Assembly (NCBI GenBank): GCA_022840285.1
Contig: JALHIE010000042.1
Location: forward strand, 1-23,888
Reading direction: 5' to 3'
Source: Porphyromonadaceae bacterium
GTDB taxonomy: Bacteria > Bacteroidota > Bacteroidia > Bacteroidales > Dysgonomonadaceae
Length of the DNA: 23,888 nucleotides
Of the stretch, positions 15,400 to 22,580 are shown piece by piece; position 1 is the first letter of the stretch; the number at the start of each line of letters is the position of its first letter. A program made the translations under genes and the position numbers. The notes under the pieces are model-generated. The model made no database searches, was not told where the DNA came from, and worked only from the letters and a program-made list of their open reading frames with translations.

Positions 15400-16014
15400 T
15401 TATTGTTTTAATTCATTTTCTTTATCAAGAAAAGTTTGCCGGTTATCCATCCTGTAACCATTTCCTTCAAACTTTATTACTTCGCAATGATAAAGCAGCC
15501 TGTCGAGGATTGCTGTTGCCAGCACTTCGTCATTAAGGGTTTCCGCCCATTGACCCAGTGATTTGTTGGTCGTGATTATTATTGAACACTGCTCATGCAG
15601 ATGATTAATCAGATTAAATAGGGCAACCGCCTCATTCTTTTGTACCGGGAACATCATAATATCATCAATGGCAATGAGATGTGCCTTGGTGTAACGCTTA
15701 TAAGTGTTCATTGCTGATGAGATAATCTCTTTGCACTTTAGTACACCGATAAGGTCTGCCATAGTGGTAAAATAGGCTCTGTATCCCTTTTTAATAGCAT
15801 CGTTTACCAGACCTCCTGCTAAATAGGTTTTTCCTGTTCCGCTGGGACCCATAAGTACCAAGTTGTACAGCTGGTCAACCCACATAAGCTCTCTTAGCTG
15901 TTTCATCTGTTTTATCCCGATACTACTCGATGCTTTATAGTCATAATCGTCCAGATCATGAACACGTGGCAGGCGTGCCATGGATAATATTTGTTTTACA
16001 GTTTTACATTCCAA
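15400..16014 (-). pseudogene. istB: Truncated istB, ATP-binding transposition helper of an IS21-family element
   Basis: The 204-residue frame encodes the ATPase part of IstB: ARLPRVHDLDDYDY, Walker A GPSGTGKT (residues 56-63), Walker B LIAIDDIMMF (Asp117-Asp118), and the sensor region IIITTNKSLGQW with the ending typical of the family. Full IstB proteins have about 245-260 residues with Walker A near residue 105, so roughly 50 N-terminal residues are missing, and the istA transposase gene that should precede it is absent. The upstream sequence is instead the end of the AbiEii gene, overlapping by about 19 nt. This is a deletion or insertion scar. The remaining protein may still be made, but cannot transpose the element alone. 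Confidence 0.8.
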
Positions 16015-16973
16015 CTTACGGCGGACATTCTTTCACGGATACTCTCCAAGGTGTATAGGACAACATCGCTACTCGGAAAATCGCCATAAACCAAATCTCT
16101 GAAACTACCGTTGTAGGTTGCTTCTAATTGCGACCAAACATTCGATAAATCTTTGAACATCAGTGATTTATTAGGATGATGAACCAACCATTCATTGTTA
16201 TTTCTAAAACTTTTCACATCATCGTTAGCTACTTTCAGTAACATGGCACCAAAATCGGATGAATTGAGAAAGTTGAAAAATTCTTTTTGTTGTAAAAGTT
16301 GGTGTAAGTCGTAGGTATGACGAATTTTATTTTTCAAGTCGTCAATGGGTCTTTCGCCATACGAAAACCGAACTAAACTCATGATTTTCTCACAGATAGT
16401 CCTTATCGGTTCGAGAACTTGAACTGTGAATGCTTGCATTTCATACTTTTCAATCAGTTCCGCTTGTCCGGCGTTGAACATCATTTCGCCAACAAATGAA
16501 CTAATTTTTTGTTTGGTAAATGGCTCGTAATAACCTAACCAAGTAACTTCCAACACAATCACATCCCGAACTTGTCCGTAAGCTCCCACAAATTCTTTGC
16601 TATAACTGTGAGCTGTTTTTCGACTCATCCCCACTTTGTGCGTCAAGCCTTGAATTTCGATTTCCGGAAGCGTATCATTTATTGCATTTTCAACATCTTT
16701 TAATTTGCGTTTCAGCTTATTATCAGTTTCTCCTTCACGTCTGATTACCACCAAATCAATATCTTCAGAAAACCGATTAATCATTTTAAAACATTTAGCC
16801 AACGAAGTTCCGCCCTTGAAAATGGTGTCTCTTCCGATTTCATCACTGAAAATTATCTTTAATGCAAACGTAACCCAATAATCCTTTTCGACATAGATTG
16901 TGGGGATATTCATTTGCTGTGCAGTGATGTTGACAGCGTCTCGAAACATTTTTTTATCCGTGTGCAGTTTCAT
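15996..16973 (-). CDS. abiEii: AbiEii-type nucleotidyltransferase toxin
   Basis: A protein of about 325 residues of the AbiEii/DUF1814 family. EKDYWV (about 29-34), the nucleotidyltransferase motif KGGTSLAKC (about 53-61) with SEDIDL (Asp71 and Asp73), and the later EKIMSLVRFS are the family motifs. Such toxins transfer nucleotides and stop growth; in AbiE systems this gives abortive phage defence. I start at the ATG that overlaps the antitoxin stop (ATGA, 16973), the classic coupled arrangement; an in-frame ATG at 16985 would add MEYH. The last residues (SAVSWNVKL) run into the truncated istB gene, so the natural C-terminus may have been altered by that junction. Confidence 0.85.
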   Translation of the reverse strand: MKLHTDKKMFRDAVNITAQQMNIPTIYVEKDYWVTFALKIIFSDEIGRDTIFKGGTSLAKCFKMINRFSEDIDLVVIRREGETDNKLKRKLKDVENAINDTLPEIEIQGLTHKVGMSRKTAHSYSKEFVGAYGQVRDVIVLEVTWLGYYEPFTKQKISSFVGEMMFNAGQAELIEKYEMQAFTVQVLEPIRTICEKIMSLVRFSYGERPIDDLKNKIRHTYDLHQLLQQKEFFNFLNSSDFGAMLLKVANDDVKSFRNNNEWLVHHPNKSLMFKDLSNVWSQLEATYNGSFRDLVYGDFPSSDVVLYTLESIRERMSAVSWNVKL

Positions 16974-17698
16974 ATGATATTCCATTTATCTGCGGTCGCC
17001 AAGTCTAAATTACTTATCCCTAACTCTATTTTTGTCAATGGATTAATACTGTTTAATAAAGCTTTAGTTGCACTTTCGGATATACCGATATTTTCAAGCA
17101 TTGCCCCCAACAACGCCCGTACCCTGGGCGGATATAACAAGGCGTATTTTATTAATCGGGCAATCTCTTTCTCATCCATTTCTGCAATTTTAGCCGAAAG
17201 TATATCTACTGAATTTTGAACCGTGGTATCCGGTATTTTTCGAATATCTTTTATTGCGTCCAAAAACCCTAAAAGGGCATAGTTACTTTCTGTAACTTCG
17301 GCATAACTTTTCACGGCATCGGCTTTCAATGCTCCCCGATTAATACTTATCCGTTTGCTTCGAGATGCTATTTTTACACGAACAGCCAACTGTGTGGTTA
17401 ATCCCATCTGATTATACAAATACGTTCCTGTAACGTAGGCAATTCGTTTCCCATTTTCATACAAAAAAGGTCGCAGTTGCTCGTTGTAATCGGGTTTCAG
17501 CTCGCCAAAAGCAGTTTTTATTGGCTTATAAAACACCCCATTGGACATTTTCTTGATTAAGCCTTTGCCCTGCAAACGCTCCAAGACCTTAGCAGCCGAC
17601 TGGTAGCATTCTCTGCCAATCTCCAAATCGGGATAACCGAATGTTTTGCCTTCGGGAAACCGTTTTATTTGTTTTTGTATTTGCGTTGATAAGTTCAT
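16970..17698 (-). CDS. abiEi: AbiEi-type antitoxin and autorepressor (DUF6088-like)
   Basis: A 242-residue protein. The N-terminal winged helix (about 1-60; QIQKQIKRFPEGKTFGYPDLEI, then a recognition helix in SAAKVLERLQGKGLIKKM and the wing SNGVFYKP) is followed by the C-terminal antitoxin domain. It is encoded directly before the nucleotidyltransferase toxin with an ATGA overlap. In type IV AbiE systems the antitoxin counteracts the toxin without binding it and represses its own promoter through inverted repeats. Two matching inverted repeats lie upstream (17727-17756 and 17782-17811), the first across the -33 element. Low GC compared with the core genes suggests horizontal gain. Confidence 0.82.
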   Translation of the reverse strand: MNLSTQIQKQIKRFPEGKTFGYPDLEIGRECYQSAAKVLERLQGKGLIKKMSNGVFYKPIKTAFGELKPDYNEQLRPFLYENGKRIAYVTGTYLYNQMGLTTQLAVRVKIASRSKRISINRGALKADAVKSYAEVTESNYALLGFLDAIKDIRKIPDTTVQNSVDILSAKIAEMDEKEIARLIKYALLYPPRVRALLGAMLENIGISESATKALLNSINPLTKIELGISNLDLATADKWNII

Positions 17699-17702
17699 AA
17701 CG

Positions 17703-17732
17703 CAAAGGTAATAATTCTTTTGATCCTGTCAA
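17703..17732 (-). promoter_or_regulatory. Promoter of the abiE operon
   Basis: On the minus strand, TTG (17732-17730), 19 nt spacing, TACCTTTG (17710-17703), with the antitoxin ATG only 4 nt further on. The transcript would be leaderless or nearly so. The -33 element is inside the left arm of the proximal inverted repeat. Confidence 0.6.
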
Positions 17733-17756
17733 GTATTTTGCTCCATTTACTTGACA
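17727..17756. promoter_or_regulatory. Proximal inverted repeat, putative AbiEi operator 1
   Basis: TGTCAAGTA (17727-17735) and TACTTGACA (17748-17756) form a perfect 9-bp inverted repeat with a 12-bp spacer, covering the -33 region of the abiE promoter. Its architecture equals that of the second repeat 55 bp upstream. Confidence 0.65.
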
Positions 17757-17781
17757 AATCGTTTCAATTAAAATCATATTT

Positions 17782-17811
17782 TGTCCAGTTTATTACACAA
17801 AAAACTGGACA
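17782..17811. promoter_or_regulatory. Distal inverted repeat, putative AbiEi operator 2
   Basis: TGTCCAGTT (17782-17790) and AACTGGACA (17803-17811) form a perfect 9-bp inverted repeat with the same 12-bp spacer (pairing extends one more base inward). Half-sites of both repeats fit TGTCMAGTW. As RNA it could also form a hairpin, but there is no gene whose end it would serve. Confidence 0.6.
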
Positions 17812-18012
17812 TTCTCTTTTCAACAAAGTATCTACGTAACTGTTTACTTAATAAAAAATTTTATTAACAGATTCTGTTAAGCCAAGGCATGGGTGGTTAC
17901 ACGAATGTTATCAATTTGTATTTAAGAAAGTTAGATTTTTATTACGTAAATAACACATTAGGTTCAAGGCTAAGAAACCCTATAAATCGAGCAGAAAACT
18001 TTATATTATGAC
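17812..18012. other. AT-rich intergenic stretch between the abiE operators and the R-M operon
   Basis: No open frame, RNA or further repeat could be supported. It separates the divergent abiE and restriction-modification operons. Confidence 0.4.
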
Positions 18013-18020
18013 TACCTTTG
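18013..18020 (+). promoter_or_regulatory. -7 promoter box of the restriction-modification operon
   Basis: TACCTTTG fits TAnnTTTG and lies 30 nt before the GTG start of the methyltransferase gene. No good TTTG at -33. Confidence 0.5.
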
Positions 18021-18050
18021 CAGATAACAACGATTAAATAGACACTTAAA

Positions 18051-19337
18051 GTGAAGACGACACATAAAATAATAAATGGAGACAGTCGACAAATGAATCT
18101 TGTCCCCGACAAGTCTGTTCATTTAGTCATAACTTCGCCACCTTATTGGCAGCTAAAGGACTATGGAACAGAGAATCAAATAGGATATCACGAAGATTAC
18201 GAAACCTATATAAATAACCTCAATCTTGTTTGGAAAGAATGTTATCGGGTTCTTGACAACGGTTGCAGGCTATGCGTGAATATAGGCGACCAATTTGCTA
18301 GGGCTGTTTATTATGGACGTTACAAAGTAATACCTATCCGAACTGAAATAATCAAATTCTGTGAAAGCATTGGGTTTGATTATATGGGGGCTATTATTTG
18401 GCAAAAGCAAACCACTACCAATACAACAGGTGGAGCATCATTAATGGGAAGTTTTCCGACACCAAGGAATGGTATTCTCTCTATTGACTATGAATTTATA
18501 TTAATTTTCAAAAAATTAGGCACTTCCAAATCAAAGGTCAGTAAAGAGATAAAAGAGCAATCCAAAATGACTACCGAAGAGTGGAAAGAATATTTTGCAG
18601 GTCATTGGAATTTTGGTGGTGCAAGACAAGATGGACATATCGCAATGTTTCCTGAAGAGTTGCCGAAAAGACTAATTAAAATGTTTGCCTTTAAAGGTGA
18701 AACAGTTTTAGACCCATTTATGGGTAGCGGTACAACTTCCTTAGCTGCAAGGAATTTGGAAAGAAACTCAATTGGATATGAAATAAACCCCGAATTTATT
18801 GAAATTGCAAAAGACAAATTAAATATTAAGCAATCTGATATAGCAGGAACAACTTATGAGCTTCTAAAAGACGTAATCAACATCGACATTGAAAATGAGT
18901 TTGAGAACTTACCTTATCGCTTTGTTGATTTTCAAAATCTTGATAAAAAGGTTGACCCTAAGAAGCTTCAATTTGGTTCAAGAATAGACAAGAACAGCGG
19001 TCAACGAGAAGATTATTACACAGTAAAAGAAATCATTAGCTCCGAGTTGGTGAAACTGAATAATGACCTTGTAGTCAGGCTTATTGGGGTTAAAGAAAAG
19101 AAAAGCGCTAATAGTTCTGCCAAGCAGTTTCTTTATGACAAAACAAAAGGTCAAAAGGTTTTTATGAAGTATGATGAAATCAAATATGACCAAGATAATC
19201 ATCTTTTATGCTATTTATATTTAAAAAACAAGACCTTTATAAATGCACATTTAATTAAAGAAGGGTTAGTAGAAGTGGATTCATCGATTAATTTCAAATA
19301 CAAAGATAAATTTTCAAAATTGACAACAAATGGCTAA
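18051..19337 (+). CDS. Beta-class DNA methyltransferase with C-terminal SNase-like domain
   Basis: A 428-residue protein starting at GTG. Motif IV TSPPYW (residues 28-33) comes first and motif I DPFMGSGTT (221-229) later, which is the beta-class order; SPPY favours N4-cytosine over N6-adenine methylation. After the catalytic part ends (about 260), a C-terminal module (about 335-425) reads like a staphylococcal-nuclease/OB fold: VRLIGV, AKQFLYDKTKGQKVFM, LLCYLYLKNKTFINAHLIKEGLVEV and FKYKDKFSKL. The nuclease's acidic residues after RLIGV are replaced (KEKK) and the second arginine is a histidine (DNHLLC), so it is probably not catalytic and may bind DNA. It overlaps the endonuclease gene by 8 nt (ATGGCTAA). 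It should protect host DNA at the endonuclease's site. Confidence 0.85.
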   Translation: MKTTHKIINGDSRQMNLVPDKSVHLVITSPPYWQLKDYGTENQIGYHEDYETYINNLNLVWKECYRVLDNGCRLCVNIGDQFARAVYYGRYKVIPIRTEIIKFCESIGFDYMGAIIWQKQTTTNTTGGASLMGSFPTPRNGILSIDYEFILIFKKLGTSKSKVSKEIKEQSKMTTEEWKEYFAGHWNFGGARQDGHIAMFPEELPKRLIKMFAFKGETVLDPFMGSGTTSLAARNLERNSIGYEINPEFIEIAKDKLNIKQSDIAGTTYELLKDVINIDIENEFENLPYRFVDFQNLDKKVDPKKLQFGSRIDKNSGQREDYYTVKEIISSELVKLNNDLVVRLIGVKEKKSANSSAKQFLYDKTKGQKVFMKYDEIKYDQDNHLLCYLYLKNKTFINAHLIKEGLVEVDSSINFKYKDKFSKLTTNG

Positions 19338-19965
19338 AGAATGGATTTTAAATAGTGCGATGAATCGCTTTCAATTAAACTTCAAAAGAAATGTTGGGCC
19401 AACATCAGAAAGCATAAGGCAATGTGAACCAAAAACTTTGGAAGAGTGGAGAGAATACTATCTCTCCAATGTCCGTTCCAAAGACCACATAATTGACCTT
19501 GGTAAAAAACTCTACATCAAGATAACAGAAGTCATTTCAGCAGAAGTTGAAGAAATCACCGAACAAGACTGCATTGACTATATGTTTCAACTTGTCATCG
19601 ACAGAACCTTTGATGGCTATTGGACTGAGATAAAAACAATTTATGGTCAACTTGAGCAGGAACTTGGTTACAAAATTGAACCAGCACCGGACAAGTGGGA
19701 CAGACTTTTTAATGTTGACTTTTTCATCAAGATTAAAGAAAAATTTATTGGATTGCAGATAAAGCCACTTAATCAAGGAATTCAACTATCTCAAATTTTC
19801 AAAGAAAAAGGTTTACAACAAAAGACACATGAAAAGTTTGAGAATGAATTCGGTGGAAAGGTATTTTACATTTTCTCGTCCAAAGCAAATGAAAAAAAGG
19901 TGATAATGAATCCTGAAGTTATTGAAGAAATTAGGACTGAAATTAACCGACTTGAACTGTTATAG
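19330..19965 (+). CDS. Type II restriction endonuclease, MjaI-like
   Basis: A 211-residue protein. The start MAKEWILNSAMNRFQLNFKR, EEWREYYLSNVRSKDHI, LGKKLYIKITEVI, DRTFDGYWTEIKTIYGQL and EPAPDKWDRLFNVDFFI resemble, from memory, the MjaI restriction endonuclease family, whose prototype cuts CTAG. NVDFF followed 12 residues later by LQIKP gives a D-x(n)-QxK site, a PD-(D/E)xK variant. Length fits the family. Overlap with the methyltransferase gene and the order methylase first are normal for a type II system. There is no controller gene, so translational coupling probably sets the balance. The site specificity is inference from the family; another PD-(D/E)xK enzyme remains possible, but the endonuclease role is well supported by context. 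Confidence 0.7.
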   Translation: MAKEWILNSAMNRFQLNFKRNVGPTSESIRQCEPKTLEEWREYYLSNVRSKDHIIDLGKKLYIKITEVISAEVEEITEQDCIDYMFQLVIDRTFDGYWTEIKTIYGQLEQELGYKIEPAPDKWDRLFNVDFFIKIKEKFIGLQIKPLNQGIQLSQIFKEKGLQQKTHEKFENEFGGKVFYIFSSKANEKKVIMNPEVIEEIRTEINRLELL

Positions 19966-20051
19966 TTCAGACTTGATCTGACAGTGGGCATTTTTTAATT
20001 TATGGATTTGAGTTTTTTGAGACATAGCTGACCGGGATAGGAAAGTGGTAA

Positions 20052-20073
20052 GAGGGGGTATTTTCACCCCCTC
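20052..20073. repeat. GC-rich hairpin in the intergenic region
   Basis: GAGGGGGT (20052-20059) and ACCCCCTC (20066-20073) form a perfect 8-bp stem with a 6-nt loop. There is no T-run on either side, so it is not a clear terminator. It lies just beyond the stop codon of the IS481-type remnant and could be part of that element's end or a barrier to read-through. Confidence 0.45.
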
Positions 20074-20093
20074 GGCCATTCCAGCCAGTCGGA

Positions 20094-20261
20094 TTATTTC
20101 TGACAAGTTGCTTCTCCAGCAGCGCCCGTTTCCTCTTCATCCGACGGAGTCGAGGATACAAAATTTTGATTCAGAGTGTCCAACATTTTCTCTTTTGTCA
20201 GATGAAAACTATCTTTCCATGTTTGCATTGGAGTTTTACCATAACAATGTTTACCGGTATC
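20094..20261 (-). pseudogene. C-terminal remnant of an IS481-family transposase
   Basis: The minus strand encodes a 55-residue open end without a start, beginning DTGKHCYGKTPMQTWKDS and continuing FHLTKEKMLDTLNQNF, then a variable acidic tail to a TAA. The words YGKTPMQT and LTKEKMLD are those of the extreme C-terminus of IS481-type DDE transposases. An in-frame stop lies just upstream (20265-20267), and the sialate O-acetylesterase gene ends exactly at the boundary (20260-20262). So the rest of the transposase was deleted when this junction formed. It is too short to have activity. Confidence 0.7.
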
Positions 20262-21738
20262 ATTTTATTTCTCCAATATCTTTCACCTCCCAAGAATCAG
20301 TTCTGAACGGAGCCAAAGGTTGTCCCAATAGAGTAACCACATTTGCATCTCTACAATAATTTTTAAATGCATAGCGGACAGCAACTGGATTGTCGATACT
20401 GTCAGACCATACTTCAATAGTATTCTTCCACCACTGATAGTTGCTTTCTGCTGGATAATATATACCGTCTGACCCCGCAATCTCAAAACCTTTTGGTTTA
20501 ATATAACCATCATCTGAATACCCTTTAAAACTATTGGGATTGTTCCAGTCATACTCTTTAGAAACATTGTTAAAACTCAATATCATTTTTTTTCCATCAC
20601 GAACGAATGATTTAAATGTTGGCGCCGGTGCAGGTAGTCCCTCTACCCCATAATCGTTTTTCAATGCTAAAAAAGCTAATCGTTGTCCTATATCCTGTTT
20701 CTTTTGTGGATGAATACAAGTGGGATTACCCAAGTCGGTGGTAGCTGCTATACCGGAATATGGAATTTCCTCAATAGCCTTGTACTGCGCCTCAATTACC
20801 AAAGGTAGGGATCTGAGATCTTTGCCTTCATAATTATAAGGTGCCAATTGGGTAATATAAAATGGCATGTTCGGATTCTTCCAGCTCTTTCGCCACAATT
20901 TAACCAATGCGATTTGAAGTTCTTTATAATCATACCAGTTTTTGCGGTTAGACTCTCCCTGATACCAAATGAAACCCCTTGCAGTAAAATTTGATATTGG
21001 CACAATCATACCATTAAATAATCGCTCAGGGATACTGTTTTCAGATTTGCCTGATTTTGCAAAATCATGGTCAATTCCTTTTATTGAATCTAAAGACGAA
21101 TAAGTCATCCAACTTTCTATATTGGATCCCCCCCAAGTACTGGATATCAACCCAATAGGTATATTTAGAACTTTTGAAATGGTCTTTCCGAAAAAGTACC
21201 CGACTGCACTAAAATTTGTGACAGATTTTGGTGAAGAAACATGCCACTCAGACTCACAATCATATAGTGGTTTTTCAGATGATTTAATAGGTACTGTAAA
21301 CAATCTAATATTGGGATATTGATTGGACTCGATAATGTTGTCGAGTGAGTTGTCTATTGGTTGATACATAAATCCACCCATTGGCATTTCCATATTAGAC
21401 TGCCCGGAAACTATCCAAACCTCTCCCAGCAATACATTATCCAATGCAATACTTTCATCATCAACCTTGAATATTATTTTATATGGCCCTCCTGCATCTA
21501 CCGTGTTAACCTTTGTTCTCCATTTACCTTGATGATCAGATTTTACGAAATATTCTTTATTGTCCCAGGAAGTTGAAATTGTAACCTTACTATGTGGTGC
21601 AGATTCTCCCCATAAATTCACTTCTGTATTTCGCTGTAGAACCATATTGCTACTCAGAAGTGCAGGTAACTTTAATTGTGCTTCTGTTTTAACTACTAAA
21701 ACAAATATTATCAATAAAAATACAATAGTTTTCTTCAT
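20260..21738 (-). CDS. Sialate O-acetylesterase (SGNH hydrolase), secreted
   Basis: A 492-residue protein with signal peptide (cleavage near TEAQ, residue 21). A beta-sandwich N-terminal part (LPALLSSNMVLQR, about 23-100) is followed by the SASA catalytic domain: SGQSNMEM with Ser114 as nucleophile, WGGSNIESW, GFIWYQGESN with the conserved Gly/Asn block, and CIHPQKK with His343. It removes O-acetyl groups from sialic acids, or possibly other acetylated glycans, in the periplasm or on the surface, so that glycosidases can act. It follows the GH110-like gene by 29 nt on the same strand, so the two formed a glycan-foraging operon. The C-terminus PFRTDSWEV is typical, so it appears full length despite abutting an IS remnant. 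Confidence 0.85.
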   Translation of the reverse strand: MKKTIVFLLIIFVLVVKTEAQLKLPALLSSNMVLQRNTEVNLWGESAPHSKVTISTSWDNKEYFVKSDHQGKWRTKVNTVDAGGPYKIIFKVDDESIALDNVLLGEVWIVSGQSNMEMPMGGFMYQPIDNSLDNIIESNQYPNIRLFTVPIKSSEKPLYDCESEWHVSSPKSVTNFSAVGYFFGKTISKVLNIPIGLISSTWGGSNIESWMTYSSLDSIKGIDHDFAKSGKSENSIPERLFNGMIVPISNFTARGFIWYQGESNRKNWYDYKELQIALVKLWRKSWKNPNMPFYITQLAPYNYEGKDLRSLPLVIEAQYKAIEEIPYSGIAATTDLGNPTCIHPQKKQDIGQRLAFLALKNDYGVEGLPAPAPTFKSFVRDGKKMILSFNNVSKEYDWNNPNSFKGYSDDGYIKPKGFEIAGSDGIYYPAESNYQWWKNTIEVWSDSIDNPVAVRYAFKNYCRDANVVTLLGQPLAPFRTDSWEVKDIGEIK

Positions 21739-21744
21739 TTATGT

Positions 21745-21752
21745 CAAATTTA
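21745..21752 (-). promoter_or_regulatory. Possible -7 box for the O-acetylesterase gene
   Basis: The minus strand reads TAAATTTG, a TAnnTTTG match 6 nt before the ATG, in AT-rich DNA. It could allow expression now that the upstream gene is interrupted, but may be chance. Confidence 0.2.
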
Positions 21753-21767
21753 TTTTTCTATTCTCTT

Positions 21768-22580
21768 TTATTCTTCAATATTAATGTTGATGCAATCATC
21801 ATAAACAAAGTTACGCGTCTCTGACAACGTATATGTATAATCCGTGGTTTTTTCAATTTTATTTCCACTGAATATGCAACCATCAACATTGTGAAGATAT
21901 AGGATTCGAGGATCAAAAATGCGAAATTTATTATCCACAATCCTTATATTATGGTGATAATATCCGCCCTTGCGGTCTGGTATTCCGCTACCTACAGCAA
22001 TACACGCTCTACCCCAGTTTGAATAGCCGTAATTACAGTTTTCGAAAATATTGTCAATGATTAAGACATCCTTAACGCCAGATTGTTCATACCAAAAATT
22101 ACCGTCTCCTTCAAACAAAATTGCCGCACCTGCCGTGTGGAAATAGTTATTCCTTATAACTACTTTTCCGCGAGATCCAATCAGCATGCCTCTAGCCCGG
22201 TTTTTTTGAATGCGACACCCTCGAATCAATATATCCGGATAATAGTCATCTGCCGCAACTACATGATTCTTCTTGATCTCTCTTGGGAGTGGTTCTTCAA
22301 ATATTACTTTTGAATATTCCTTATTGAGTTGTTCTACGTGCTTAACCTTTGCGTATGCATAAGTGACCATTGTTTCATTGTCCACAAACTCCAATTTGTC
22401 GTTGGATTTAATAAAATTGATTCCAAATTGACCTGTATTTTTCCAGCGCAGCAATAGGGTATTTTCATCTATGATTTCATCCACTGCCATATACCATCCA
22501 TGAATATTTGTGGCATCATCTTTTTGATTTTCAAATACACAATCATTGTTGTCCGGTAAAACCGGTATTTTAATTTTTGA
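21768..22580 (-). pseudogene. 3' part of a GH110-like alpha-1,3-galactosidase, cut by an IS4-family element
   Basis: The open frame has no plausible own start: it runs back past the first ATG (22490) as KIPVLPDNNDCVFENQ and QKDDATNIHGWYM until a stop at 22581-22583, where the IS begins. About 270 residues remain. They form a right-handed beta-helix: ILIRGCRIQKNRARGMLI, KVVIRNNYFHTAGAAILF, VLIIDNIFENC, IRIVDNKFRIFDPRILYL and CIFSGNKIE. The DDATNIHG block and the phrases around GAAILFEGDGNFWYEQSGVKD match, from memory, GH110 exo-alpha-galactosidases, which are about 600 residues and act on blood-group-B-type or linear alpha-1,3-galactose. The N-terminal half (signal peptide and first coils) is missing here and may lie beyond the IS. 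A different beta-helix glycosidase is possible. Confidence 0.6.

Noticed and set aside
19967..19996. TCAGA/TCTGA hairpin followed by a T-run, as terminator of the restriction-modification operon
   Set aside because: The stem is only 5 bp and the T-run starts about 9 nt after it; possible but not supported enough.
20045..20359. 104-codon plus-strand frame after the endonuclease gene
   Set aside because: It is antisense to the IS481 remnant and the end of the O-acetylesterase gene, with no signals of its own.
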